A stretch of DNA of 64,000 nucleotides from Bacillota bacterium. Lineage in GTDB: Bacteria; Bacillota; SHA-98; Ch115. Positions within the stretch are counted from its first letter, which is position 1, and every line of letters begins with the position of its first letter. The stretch lies in the NCBI GenBank assembly GCA_013178415.1, contig JABLXA010000011.1, forward strand, positions 1 through 64,000, given 5' to 3'. The notes under the pieces were generated by a model, which did no database searches, was not told the origin of the DNA, and was given only the letters and a program-made list of their open reading frames with translations. A program made the position numbers and the translations under genes. Below, piece after piece: positions 55,005 to 62,468 of the stretch.

Positions 55005-56384
55005 ATGCCTACCATGATCAATCCTGAGATCTTTCGCGAATATGACATCAGGGGAATAGCGTCTCGAGACCTCATACCCGAGGTGGCCGGTCGCCTCGGT
55101 CTCGCCATCGGAACATATCTGCAGGCCGCAGGGGAAGGGCGCGCTATCGTCGGAATGGATAATAGGGCTTCATCGCCAGACATAAAGGAAAATGTAATTG
55201 CTGGCATACTGGAAACCGGGTGCAACGTGGTCGACATTGGTCTGGTTGTAACTCCCGCGTTTTACTATTCCATCATCCTCTATGATATCGGAGGCGGCGC
55301 GATGATCACCGCCAGCCACAATCCGCCCGAATTCAACGGAATGAAAGTTGCCTGCGGCCATTCTACTATATATGGAGATGAGATCCAGACCCTTCGTAGA
55401 CTGGCGGAATCAGGAGATTTCAAACGGGGCCATGGCAACCTCTCATCTGATGACCCGCGGGATTCCTATATCAATATGATCATTGAAAAGGTCAAATTGG
55501 GGCCTCGCCGCTTGAAGGTGGTCGTAGACTGCGGCAATGGAACGGCCTCCCTTTTCGCGCCCAAGCTTATTGAAGGACTGGGATGCGATGTGATTCCGCT
55601 TTATTGCGATTCAGATCCGACCTTCCCAAATCATTTTCCTGACCCGGTAAGGCCAGCGAACCTCACTGATCTGATCCAGGCAGTGCGCGAAAAAGAAGCT
55701 GACCTTGGAGTCTCTTTTGACGGTGATGGTGATCGTATCGGCGTGGTCGACGAAAAAGGGAATATCATATGGGGAGACCGCCTGATGATTCTCTTTTGGA
55801 GGGAGATACTGCCCAAATATCCGGGCACAACCGCCATAGTAGAGGTGAAATGCTCGCAGGCGCTTGTCGAGGAAGTGGAACGACTCGGCGGGAAGCCGAT
55901 GTTTTACCGGACCGGCCATTCATTGATAAAGGCCAAAATGAAAGAGATTGGCGCTGTATTTACTGGAGAAATGTCGGGCCATATGTTCTTCGCCGATGAA
56001 TATTTCGGATTTGATGACGCGCTCTATGCCGCGGCAAGGCTGCTTAGAATACTGTCCAACACCGACAAGAGCCTTTCCGATCTTCTTTCTGATGTGCCAT
56101 ATTACCCATCCACGCCAGAGACCCGCGTCAAATGCCCGGATAATGTCAAATTCCGCGTTGTCGAATCTGTACGAGACCATTTCAAGGCACGCTATCCAGT
56201 CGTGGACGTGGATGGAGCGAGGGTTCTATTCCCTGATGGTTGGGGGCTCGTGCGAGCGTCAAACACCGGACCCGAGCTTGTCATGCGTTGCGAGGCCAAA
56301 AATGAAGCCGCGCTCGAGAGAATAAAAGGAGAAATGGCCGGGGAAGTGGAAAGACACCCCGGCGTTGGAGACATAGAATGGTGA
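55005..56384 (+). CDS. Phosphomannomutase/phosphoglucomutase
   Basis: 459 residues of the four-domain alpha-D-phosphohexomutase family. FREYDIRGIASRDL opens the protein. The phosphoserine loop is GGAMITASHNPPEFNGMKV near 97-115, the metal loop SFDGDGDRIGVVDE near 240, the sugar-binding GEMSGHMFFADEYFGFDDA near 325, and the phosphate-binding RASNTGPELVMRCEA near 418. The length and motifs fit the bifunctional AlgC-like type, which interconverts mannose and glucose 1- and 6-phosphates for envelope sugars. The ATG at 55005 has GGGAG eight bases before it; an ATG seven codons upstream lacks a site. Confidence 0.94.
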   Translation: MPTMINPEIFREYDIRGIASRDLIPEVAGRLGLAIGTYLQAAGEGRAIVGMDNRASSPDIKENVIAGILETGCNVVDIGLVVTPAFYYSIILYDIGGGAMITASHNPPEFNGMKVACGHSTIYGDEIQTLRRLAESGDFKRGHGNLSSDDPRDSYINMIIEKVKLGPRRLKVVVDCGNGTASLFAPKLIEGLGCDVIPLYCDSDPTFPNHFPDPVRPANLTDLIQAVREKEADLGVSFDGDGDRIGVVDEKGNIIWGDRLMILFWREILPKYPGTTAIVEVKCSQALVEEVERLGGKPMFYRTGHSLIKAKMKEIGAVFTGEMSGHMFFADEYFGFDDALYAAARLLRILSNTDKSLSDLLSDVPYYPSTPETRVKCPDNVKFRVVESVRDHFKARYPVVDVDGARVLFPDGWGLVRASNTGPELVMRCEAKNEAALERIKGEMAGEVERHPGVGDIEW

Positions 56385-56429
56385 ACGTGCCAATGGAGGG
56401 AAGTTTAGACGCCGCGCCCGGCCGCCATC

Positions 56430-57299
56430 TTACCATTGTTTCTTGCGGGCATAATTCATCCTGATGATTATGGCCGCAAGATTGAAGGATAGCACCAGGA
56501 AGAGCAATACCAGAGCCGACCCGTAGGCTATGGGCATTTGCTTATCTATCATAGTTCCTTCTGTCATGAGAGCGTAGATATGATAGGGCAGCGCCAGCAC
56601 CTCATCAAATATCGAACCAGGCAATCTCATGGTGTAAAAAGTCGCGGCAGTGAACAGGATTGGCGCGGTCTCGCCGGCCGCGCGCCCCACTCCCAGAATA
56701 CAACCTGTAAGTATACCCGGAATCGCGGCAGGCAGGACAACTTTGCGGACTGTCTGCCAGCGAGTCGCCCCGAGGGCCAGGGATGCTTCTCTAAATGAAT
56801 GGGGAACCGCCATCAGCGCTTCTTCCGATGCCCTGATGATGGTAGGAAGGATTAGTATGCCAAGTGTAAGGCTGCCGGATAAGATGGAAACGCCAAAGCC
56901 CATGAATTTCACGAACACCGAAAGCCCGAAAAGGCCAAACACTATCGAGGGCACGCCAGAGAGGCTGTTCACTCCTATACGGATTATCCGCATTAATATG
57001 CCTTGCTTGGCGTATTCCGCAAGATATATTGCTCCAAGGACTCCCATGGGGAGGGCGAAGATTATGGACCCGAGCATTAGATAAAAGGTGCCCAGGATCG
57101 CCGGGAAGATCCCTCCCTCGGTCATTCCCATCCTTGGCATATCAGTCAGGAACTGAATGCTCATCACAGGAAGTCCATTTCGAGCGATGAAAGCCACGAT
57201 GATGAAGAAAAAGGCCAGAGTGAGCGCGGTAGCTCCCCAACTCAACGAGAATGCCACCTTCTGAGTGCGCCGTCTTGTCGCCATCAAAGCCTGTTTCAT
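56430..57299 (-). CDS. pstA: Phosphate ABC transporter permease PstA
   Basis: 289 residues with six membrane segments. PstA marks are FLTDMPRMGMTEGGIFPAILGT near 55, LPMGVLGAIYLAEYAKQG near 82, GVPSIVFGLFGLSVFV near 113, and the coupling EASLALGATRWQTVRKVVLPAAIPGILTG-type EAA loop near 170-198. It forms the membrane channel with PstC. It overlaps pstC by four bases. No pstB follows: the next gene, phosphohexomutase, is convergent and 45 bases away. Confidence 0.95.
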   Translation of the reverse strand: MKQALMATRRRTQKVAFSLSWGATALTLAFFFIIVAFIARNGLPVMSIQFLTDMPRMGMTEGGIFPAILGTFYLMLGSIIFALPMGVLGAIYLAEYAKQGILMRIIRIGVNSLSGVPSIVFGLFGLSVFVKFMGFGVSILSGSLTLGILILPTIIRASEEALMAVPHSFREASLALGATRWQTVRKVVLPAAIPGILTGCILGVGRAAGETAPILFTAATFYTMRLPGSIFDEVLALPYHIYALMTEGTMIDKQMPIAYGSALVLLFLVLSFNLAAIIIRMNYARKKQW

Positions 57300-58216
57300 T
57301 CCTTCCCCATCCTTTCCTTATACTTCTCGGATATAAAGTCGGCGACAATGTTGAAAATCAAAGTCATAACAAAAAGCACAATCGCTATGGCGAATAGGGC
57401 GTGATAGTGATCCCCTCCCACAGGAGCTTCCCCCATCTCGGCGGCTATGGTCGCCGTCATTGTCCTTACCGGCTGGAGAAAGCTCGTCGGGATTATGGCC
57501 GAATTTCCTGCGACCATGAGAACGGTCATGGTTTCTCCAATGGCCCTGCTTATTCCAAGAATGATGGCTGTGAAAATTCCTGATGAGGCTGCCGGAACCA
57601 GCACTCTGATGATGGTCTCCCATTTAGTTGCGCCCAACGCGTATGAAGCCTCTTTATACGAATTGGGAATCGATGTCAGCGCATCCTCTGAGATACTTAC
57701 TACAGTGGGGAGGGACATGATGGCCAAAACAATGGCGCCGGTAAAAGCGGTGAGCCCGGTGGGCAGGTTGAATACCCTCTGGACTAGCGGAGAGACAAGA
57801 GCCATTCCGAAGAAGCCATATACAACTGAAGGTATGCCAGCAAGAAGCTCGATGATGGGTTTTATCAGATCACGGGCCCTGGCGCTGGTTATTTGAGATA
57901 CATATATTGCTGCGCCGACTCCTAACGGGACTGCTACAATCATAGCCCCGACAGTCACCCAGATTGAACCGAGAATAAGGGGAAGGGCCCCGAAATCCGG
58001 CGGCTCGTGGGTTGGGTACCATTGTGTGCCAAAAAGGATTTTTGTTATACCAATCTTTGAAAAGATGGGCACACCTTCTATAATAAGAACTATGACTATT
58101 CCCACCAGAAATACTATACAGGCGAAAGCCGAAGCAAGAAGCAGGATTCCCATGAGGCGTTCACTCATCCGTCCCCATGGACCCCTCCGCCTCAGAGCGG
58201 GCGATGAACCAAGCAT
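57296..58216 (-). CDS. pstC: Phosphate ABC transporter permease PstC
   Basis: 306 residues from the ATG at 58216, which follows AGGAGAGTGAGG; the frame is open 39 codons further without a better site. Six membrane segments begin at RLMGILLLASAFACIVFLVGI. LLAGIPSVVYGFFGMALV near 148 and the EAA loop YKEASYALGATKWETIIRVLVP near 207-228 are typical. TKILFGTQWYPTHEPPDFGALPLILGS-like sequence near 60 identifies PstC. A hairpin lies between it and pstS, so pstS message may be favoured. Confidence 0.95.
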   Translation of the reverse strand: MLGSSPALRRRGPWGRMSERLMGILLLASAFACIVFLVGIVIVLIIEGVPIFSKIGITKILFGTQWYPTHEPPDFGALPLILGSIWVTVGAMIVAVPLGVGAAIYVSQITSARARDLIKPIIELLAGIPSVVYGFFGMALVSPLVQRVFNLPTGLTAFTGAIVLAIMSLPTVVSISEDALTSIPNSYKEASYALGATKWETIIRVLVPAASSGIFTAIILGISRAIGETMTVLMVAGNSAIIPTSFLQPVRTMTATIAAEMGEAPVGGDHYHALFAIAIVLFVMTLIFNIVADFISEKYKERMGKE

Positions 58217-58237
58217 TTTCCTCACTCTCCTACACAG

Positions 58238-58276
58238 GGAGCAGGGCAAGTGTCTCCTCGCACACCGCCCTGCTCC
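58238..58276 (-). other. pstS-pstC intergenic hairpin
   Basis: GGAGCAGGGC (58238-58247) and GCCCTGCTCC (58267-58276) form a perfect 10-bp stem with a 19-base loop and no T-run. Such hairpins protect the upstream message, giving more binding protein than permease. Confidence 0.65.
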
Positions 58277-58385
58277 TAATCTATCTAAAATGCTGCCCGG
58301 CTTTACCTTTCGAGCAAGGGTCACCAGGAGCATTCATAGCCCCGAAAGATAGCAGTTGCCCCCGATCATTCCTTGTTCTTACAAA

Positions 58386-59243
58386 CTACTCATGAAGGGG
58401 CACAAAACCTGCCTCGCTCACGAGCTTCTGCCCTTCAGGGCTCTGGATGAAGTTTATGAACTTAGCCGCAAGCCCGGTGGGCCATCCATTTGTGAACATA
58501 AAGAGCGCCCTTGCGATTGGGTAGTCGCCGCTGATGACGGTGGCATTGCTTGGCTTGACCCACTCATGTCCATCCTTTGATACCTCAAGATCCTTAAGTT
58601 TGTTGTTCAAATAACCAATGCCCACATACCCGATGGCTCCTGGAGTGCCGGCCACCGTGCTGGCAACTGCGCCATTAGAAGCCTGCATCAAAGCATCAGC
58701 TCTCACCTTGGCGCCCTTTAGAACGAGTTCCCCGAACACTTCATATGTGCCGGAAGAGGTATCCCTGGACACGACAACGATCTTACGATCTGGACCGCCA
58801 ACTTCTTTCCAGTTGTTGATCTTGCCTGTATATATGTCCTTGATCTGTTCTATCGTAAGTCTGCGTATACTGTTGCTGGGGTGAACAACGATTGCGATTC
58901 CATCGAGCGCGATCTTATGCGGAACAGGATAAATGCCTTTTGACACGGCCTTCTGAACTTCTGACATCTCGATGAACCTGGAAGCATTCGCAATATCTGT
59001 AGTGCCGTCTATAAGAGCAGCTATTCCATTACCGGAACCTCCACCACGCACTGAGATGTTAGCATCCCGATTCTTCTGCATGAAGACCTCTGCTGCCCTC
59101 TGAGCTATGGGAAGGACTGTGGTGGAACCTGTCAGCGTTAACTGTTGCTGAGCCAGAGCGATTGAGGACACGCCGATGGCAAGAGCGCCAACCCCGGCGA
59201 CTGTCGCGGCTAGAAGCCTTTTAAACCTCTTGAAATACGACAT
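58386..59243 (-). CDS. pstS: Phosphate-binding protein PstS
   Basis: 285 residues. A signal peptide ([23 protein letters not shown]) precedes the mature protein. [20 protein letters not shown] near 35, [23 protein letters not shown] near 66-88, [18 protein letters not shown] near 154-171 and [13 protein letters not shown] near 200 are phosphate-contact segments of the PstS family. No lipobox cysteine is evident at the cleavage region, so surface retention may rely on other means. A PhoP box lies upstream; GGGGGT precedes the ATG by eight bases. Confidence 0.96.
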   Translation of the reverse strand: MSYFKRFKRLLAATVAGVGALAIGVSSIALAQQQLTLTGSTTVLPIAQRAAEVFMQKNRDANISVRGGGSGNGIAALIDGTTDIANASRFIEMSEVQKAVSKGIYPVPHKIALDGIAIVVHPSNSIRRLTIEQIKDIYTGKINNWKEVGGPDRKIVVVSRDTSSGTYEVFGELVLKGAKVRADALMQASNGAVASTVAGTPGAIGYVGIGYLNNKLKDLEVSKDGHEWVKPSNATVISGDYPIARALFMFTNGWPTGLAAKFINFIQSPEGQKLVSEAGFVPLHE

Positions 59244-59302
59244 TTGATTATACCCCCTATCTTCTTTCTTTAAATTCGGGTAGGTTTTGTCCTTTCGTGG
59301 TG

Positions 59303-59356
59303 ATTATCACATCTGCTGATTACATATGGATTAATTGCCTGTTAACTATTTGTAAA
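59303..59356 (-). promoter_or_regulatory. PhoP box and promoter of pst operon
   Basis: On the minus strand TTTACA (59351-59356), TTAACA (59340-59345) and TTAATC (59329-59334) are direct repeats with exact 5-base spacers, the 11-base period of Bacillus-type PhoP boxes (TTWACA). The -10 is GATAAT (59303-59308) preceded by TGT. The third repeat occupies the -35 region, as in activated Pho promoters. Confidence 0.88.
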
Positions 59357-59363
59357 GCATACT
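59335..59363 (+). promoter_or_regulatory. Candidate rubredoxin promoter overlapping the PhoP box
   Basis: TTGCCT (59335-59340) and CATACT (59358-59363) are separated by 17 bases on the plus strand. Two PhoP repeats fall between them, so bound PhoP would block this promoter. Confidence 0.5.
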
Positions 59364-59449
59364 CTGTGGAGTATCAGGCAGGAAAGATGATCATCTCGTC
59401 GAATGGTACACTCATCAAGACGGGGCGCAACCTGGAGGTGCACGATGAT

Positions 59450-59614
59450 ATGGAAAAGTGGGAATGTACCGTATGTGGGTATATTTACGATCCTGATGTA
59501 GGTGATCCTGATTATGGCGTTGATCCGGGGACGGCGTTTGAAGACCTTCCGGATGATTGGGTATGCCCGGAGTGCGGGGCAGGAAAGGACCTCTTCGAGA
59601 AGCAGGAGCTTTAA
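59450..59614 (+). CDS. Rubredoxin
   Basis: 54 residues, the normal size. Two CxxC knuckles ([18 protein letters not shown] near residue 6 and [12 protein letters not shown] near 39) bind one iron. [12 protein letters not shown] is standard. It carries electrons to flavodiiron proteins or other oxygen-defence enzymes; fprA follows 390 bases downstream on the same strand. The start is fixed by GGAGGTG nine bases before the ATG; a longer reading frame upstream has no family similarity. Confidence 0.96.
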   Translation: MEKWECTVCGYIYDPDVGDPDYGVDPGTAFEDLPDDWVCPECGAGKDLFEKQEL

Positions 59615-59635
59615 TGAAAGTCTGGTTTGAACATT

Positions 59636-59655
59636 AGGGCAGGGAACCCTGCCCT
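59636..59655 (+). terminator. Hairpin after rubredoxin
   Basis: AGGGCAGGG (59636-59644) pairs with CCCTGCCCT (59647-59655), followed by TTTC. It is probably a terminator with a short U-tract. Confidence 0.6.
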
Positions 59656-59693
59656 TTCAGATCTATAGATACGGAAGTTCAAATCGAGAAGTT

Positions 59694-59812
59694 GCGCCTG
59701 TCGCGGAGGATAAGCATAAAGGCGCACTTACGGAGGGTTGTAGTGCTATCTCCCATGATGCGACTTGTGGCCTGTCGCGGAGGATGGGCATAGAAAGCGC
59801 GCCTACGGTGCA
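59694..59812. repeat. Two direct copies of a local repeat upstream of fprA
   Basis: CCTGTCGCGGAGGAT occurs at 59697 and 59771 (74 bases apart) with similar flanks (GCATA-A-GCGC then TACGG). In reverse complement it resembles the repeat units downstream of fprA (ATCCTCCGCGACAGGC against ATTCCTCGCGGCAGACGC). The rest of 59656-60004 shows nothing coding. Confidence 0.6.
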
Positions 59813-60004
59813 GTCGGATATGGCCGCAACCCTCAAGTTAGTTATCTTTAGATGGCTAAGCTCAAATTTAAAAATATGAGCTGGTCTTGCGTAGTGCGCC
59901 TGGTAATCGCGTAATAGAAGAGAAGATAGGTTATGTTTCAACTCTGGACTTAGCAATCTATATAATCTATAGCATCGATCATGTCTTTATGGTGGTGACC
60001 TCTC

Positions 60005-61207
60005 TTGCGAATTGCAAAAGATGTATATTGGGTTGGAGTATTAGATCCGCAGCTCAGGATCTTCGATGTAATCGTGCAGGCCAGGTGGGGGACAACCTAT
60101 AATTCCTACCTGGTGTTGGGACAAGATAAAACCGCTATCATCGACACGGTCAAGGCGGGCTTTGAAAGAACTTTCCTGGAGCGAATCGCCAACGTGGTTG
60201 AACCATCCAAGATAGATTACATTATCCTTAATCATCTTGAACCAGATCATTCTGGGGCGCTACCTGCTTTATTGGAACAAGCCCCGAAGGCGAGAATAGT
60301 GGTATCAAAGAATGGTGCGCATTTCGTCAAGAACCTGCTGAATCAGGATCTAGATGCCATGGTCGTCGGCGATGGAGACCTGATCGACCTGGGAGGTCGG
60401 ACCCTCAAATTCATCTCCGCTCCTTTCCTGCATTGGCCTGATACCATGTTTACTTTTCTGGCTGAGGATGGGATCCTTTTCCCTTGTGATGCCTTCGGCT
60501 GTCACTTTTGCCATGAAGCCCTATATGACGACCTTGTCGGGGATTTCCATGATGCGAGAAAAGCATATTATGACCAGATAATGAGACCATTCGCCGAGCA
60601 TGTAATGAAGGCTCACGAAAAGATAAAAGATCTGCCCATACGCATGATAGCGCCAAGCCATGGACCAATTCTGAGAAGCGAACCATGGCGCTACATTGAC
60701 GAATATGTATCCTGGAGCGCGCCCATATCCGATGTCAGGCGATCCGGTGCCCGCAGCCGCGAAATACTTGTGCTCTATACCTCAGCGTACGGAAACACCG
60801 AGAGGATGGCCCGGGCAATCGTAGAGGGAGCTGTAGCCCCGGGGGTGGATGTATCTTTGATCAATATCGCGCAGCTTGACATGTCAGAGATGCTCCCCAA
60901 AATAGAGGCGGCAGATGCCATCATAGTGGGCTCCCCGACGATCAATGGGGATGTGCTAAAGCCAGTGTGGGACCTCCTATCAAGCCTGGCCACAATCAAA
61001 CTTCGGGGCAAGATAGGCGCAGCCTTTGGATCCTATGGCTGGAGCGGGGAGGCCGTCAAGATGATAGAAGAGCGGATGAAGAGCCTTAAGTTCAAGGTAA
61101 TTGAACCAGGCATTCGGGCGATCCTCACTCCGGATGAGGAAGCTCTCAGACAATGCAGAGAACTTGGCCGCAAGGTGGCGGAGATGGTGGCCACATCGAG
61201 CAAGTAA
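60005..61207 (+). CDS. fprA: FprA-type flavodiiron protein (A-type flavoprotein)
   Basis: 400 residues. The N-terminal beta-lactamase-like domain has the diiron ligands in NHLEPDHSGALPALL near 78-92, then SAPFLHWPDTMFTF near 138 and FPCDAFGCHFCHEALYDD near 158. The C-terminal flavodoxin domain starts near 255 with VLYTSAYGNTERMARAIVEG and includes IVGSPTINGDVLKPVWDLL near 305. It reduces O2 to water or NO to N2O with electrons from rubredoxin. The start is TTG after GGTGGTGA. The rubredoxin gene is the nearest upstream gene. Confidence 0.95.
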   Translation: MRIAKDVYWVGVLDPQLRIFDVIVQARWGTTYNSYLVLGQDKTAIIDTVKAGFERTFLERIANVVEPSKIDYIILNHLEPDHSGALPALLEQAPKARIVVSKNGAHFVKNLLNQDLDAMVVGDGDLIDLGGRTLKFISAPFLHWPDTMFTFLAEDGILFPCDAFGCHFCHEALYDDLVGDFHDARKAYYDQIMRPFAEHVMKAHEKIKDLPIRMIAPSHGPILRSEPWRYIDEYVSWSAPISDVRRSGARSREILVLYTSAYGNTERMARAIVEGAVAPGVDVSLINIAQLDMSEMLPKIEAADAIIVGSPTINGDVLKPVWDLLSSLATIKLRGKIGAAFGSYGWSGEAVKMIEERMKSLKFKVIEPGIRAILTPDEEALRQCRELGRKVAEMVATSSK

Positions 61208-61210
61208 TGA

Positions 61211-61552
61211 CGCTCTGTCTCAGCGGTGGGAATGGGTATTCCTCGCGGCAGACGCAGCCTTGCGGGTGATGGTGGTATTGTCCCATCGGACGCGACCTTG
61301 CCGCGGGCCGCTCTGTGATCCGAAGTGCGATGGGAATGGGTACTCCTCCCGTCGGACGCAGCCTTGCTGAGAGGCTGCTCAGTGGTCCTCGGCCCTTAAG
61401 CTATATGGCCTCGGACCAATGCCGCCGGGAGCAGTACCCAACCCCCCATATCATCCTTCCCCCATCAATGCCGATAGGAGGAGTGTCCCACCCCAGATTC
61501 TGTTCTTCTTGGATCAAAGCCGATGGGACGGGATCACCCACACCCGGATAAT
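61211..61552. repeat. Six-unit degenerate repeat cluster, three units in each orientation
   Basis: Three plus-strand units (about 61225-61265, 61265-61306, 61329-61370) share GGGTAYTCCTC-C-RTCGGACGCAGCCTTG. Three inverted units follow (about 61409-61448, 61459-61499, 61509-61550), for example GGGTACTGCTCCCGGCGGCATTGG on the minus strand. CGCTCTGT at 61211 and 61310 marks a longer tandem copy of about 99 bases. The array lies between convergent genes and contains no reading frame of note. Confidence 0.65.
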
Positions 61553-61587
61553 CGTAGGGGTGCCGCCCGGGCCCTTTAAGCATCATA

Positions 61588-62082
61588 TTAGAGTTTATAT
61601 CCAAACCGTCTCAGGAGATTCTTCCTATCCTCGATGTCCTTGCCGGTTTCAACGCCTTTTGGCGGGAAGCCGTCAACGACGCCGAGTATTCCCCGTCCTT
61701 GTTCGGTTTCCGCGACGATCACCTGCACGGGGTTAGCTGTTGCACAGTATATTCTGCATACCTCGGGGACATTCTTTATGGCGTTCAATACATTGATGGG
61801 GAAGCCATTTTCCATGAAAATAATGAACGAATGCCCACTCCCGATGGCTAACGCATTTTTCCGAGCAAGCTCTACAAGCTGGTCATCATTTCCGCTATAT
61901 CTCACGAGACATGGTCCCGAAGCTTCGCAAAATGCTAGACCAAACTTGATGTTGCCTCCCGCGGTTGCCATTGCTTCATGCAGATCTTCTACCGTCTTTA
62001 TAAAATGACTCTGTCCCAGGATCATATTGATCTCATCTGGATTCTCGATAGGCACTACCTTAAGCTGAAGCTCACCGTCCAT
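61588..62082 (-). CDS. Adenosine-specific kinase family protein (DUF355)
   Basis: 164 residues, almost entirely matching the PF04008 family. Landmarks are VVPIENPDEINMILGQSHFI near 10-29, GIKFGLAFCEASG-like NIKFGLAFCEASGPCLVRY near 44, ALAIGSGHSFIIFMENGFPI near 76, NAIKNVPEVCRIYCATANPV near 98-117, and TEQGRGILGVVDG near 125. Archaeal members were crystallised and described as adenosine-binding; the reaction remains poorly defined. AGGAGGT precedes the ATG. It is monocistronic and convergent with fprA across the repeat cluster. Confidence 0.92.
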   Translation of the reverse strand: MDGELQLKVVPIENPDEINMILGQSHFIKTVEDLHEAMATAGGNIKFGLAFCEASGPCLVRYSGNDDQLVELARKNALAIGSGHSFIIFMENGFPINVLNAIKNVPEVCRIYCATANPVQVIVAETEQGRGILGVVDGFPPKGVETGKDIEDRKNLLRRFGYKL

Positions 62083-62468
62083 CTTCCCATTCGACCTCCT
62101 ATGACTCCGTTTTGTATAGAAATTCGACGTAGCTTATTTAGAACCCTGCGCCCACCGATACACAGCATTGCCTCTTATTCAATCATTCCCCGAACCATGC
62201 ATTCCCTATATATGGCATGTAAAGATAACCACCATAAATATCCAAGTCCGAAGTTGCCGCAATATCCAGGCATATCGCTGTCGTGCTCTTTGTGCATATC
62301 CTCCACATCGGGCATGATTTCTAAGCATGTATTACGTGTAACCCAGGGAAAACACAACTCCCAATATGACTTTTGACGTTGTCTTGGCTCCACTTGCCCT
62401 GTATCTAGCATAGAATGCGCAATGGTGTTAGAATGTAAATAGAGTTTGGAGATGCGAGGTGTTCCTGT
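62083..62468. other. Divergent intergenic region with second copy of the 7.4-kb element
   Basis: No gene is supportable. 62233-62313 matches 7411-7490 (TCCGAAGTTGCCGC at 62247, CATCGGG at 62306). Upstream of the pseudokinase gene, TAGAAT near 62430 is a possible -10. Confidence 0.5.

Noticed and set aside
61211-61552. Repeat cluster considered as a CRISPR or attachment site.
   Set aside because: Units occur in both orientations and diverge strongly; no integrase or cas gene lies nearby.
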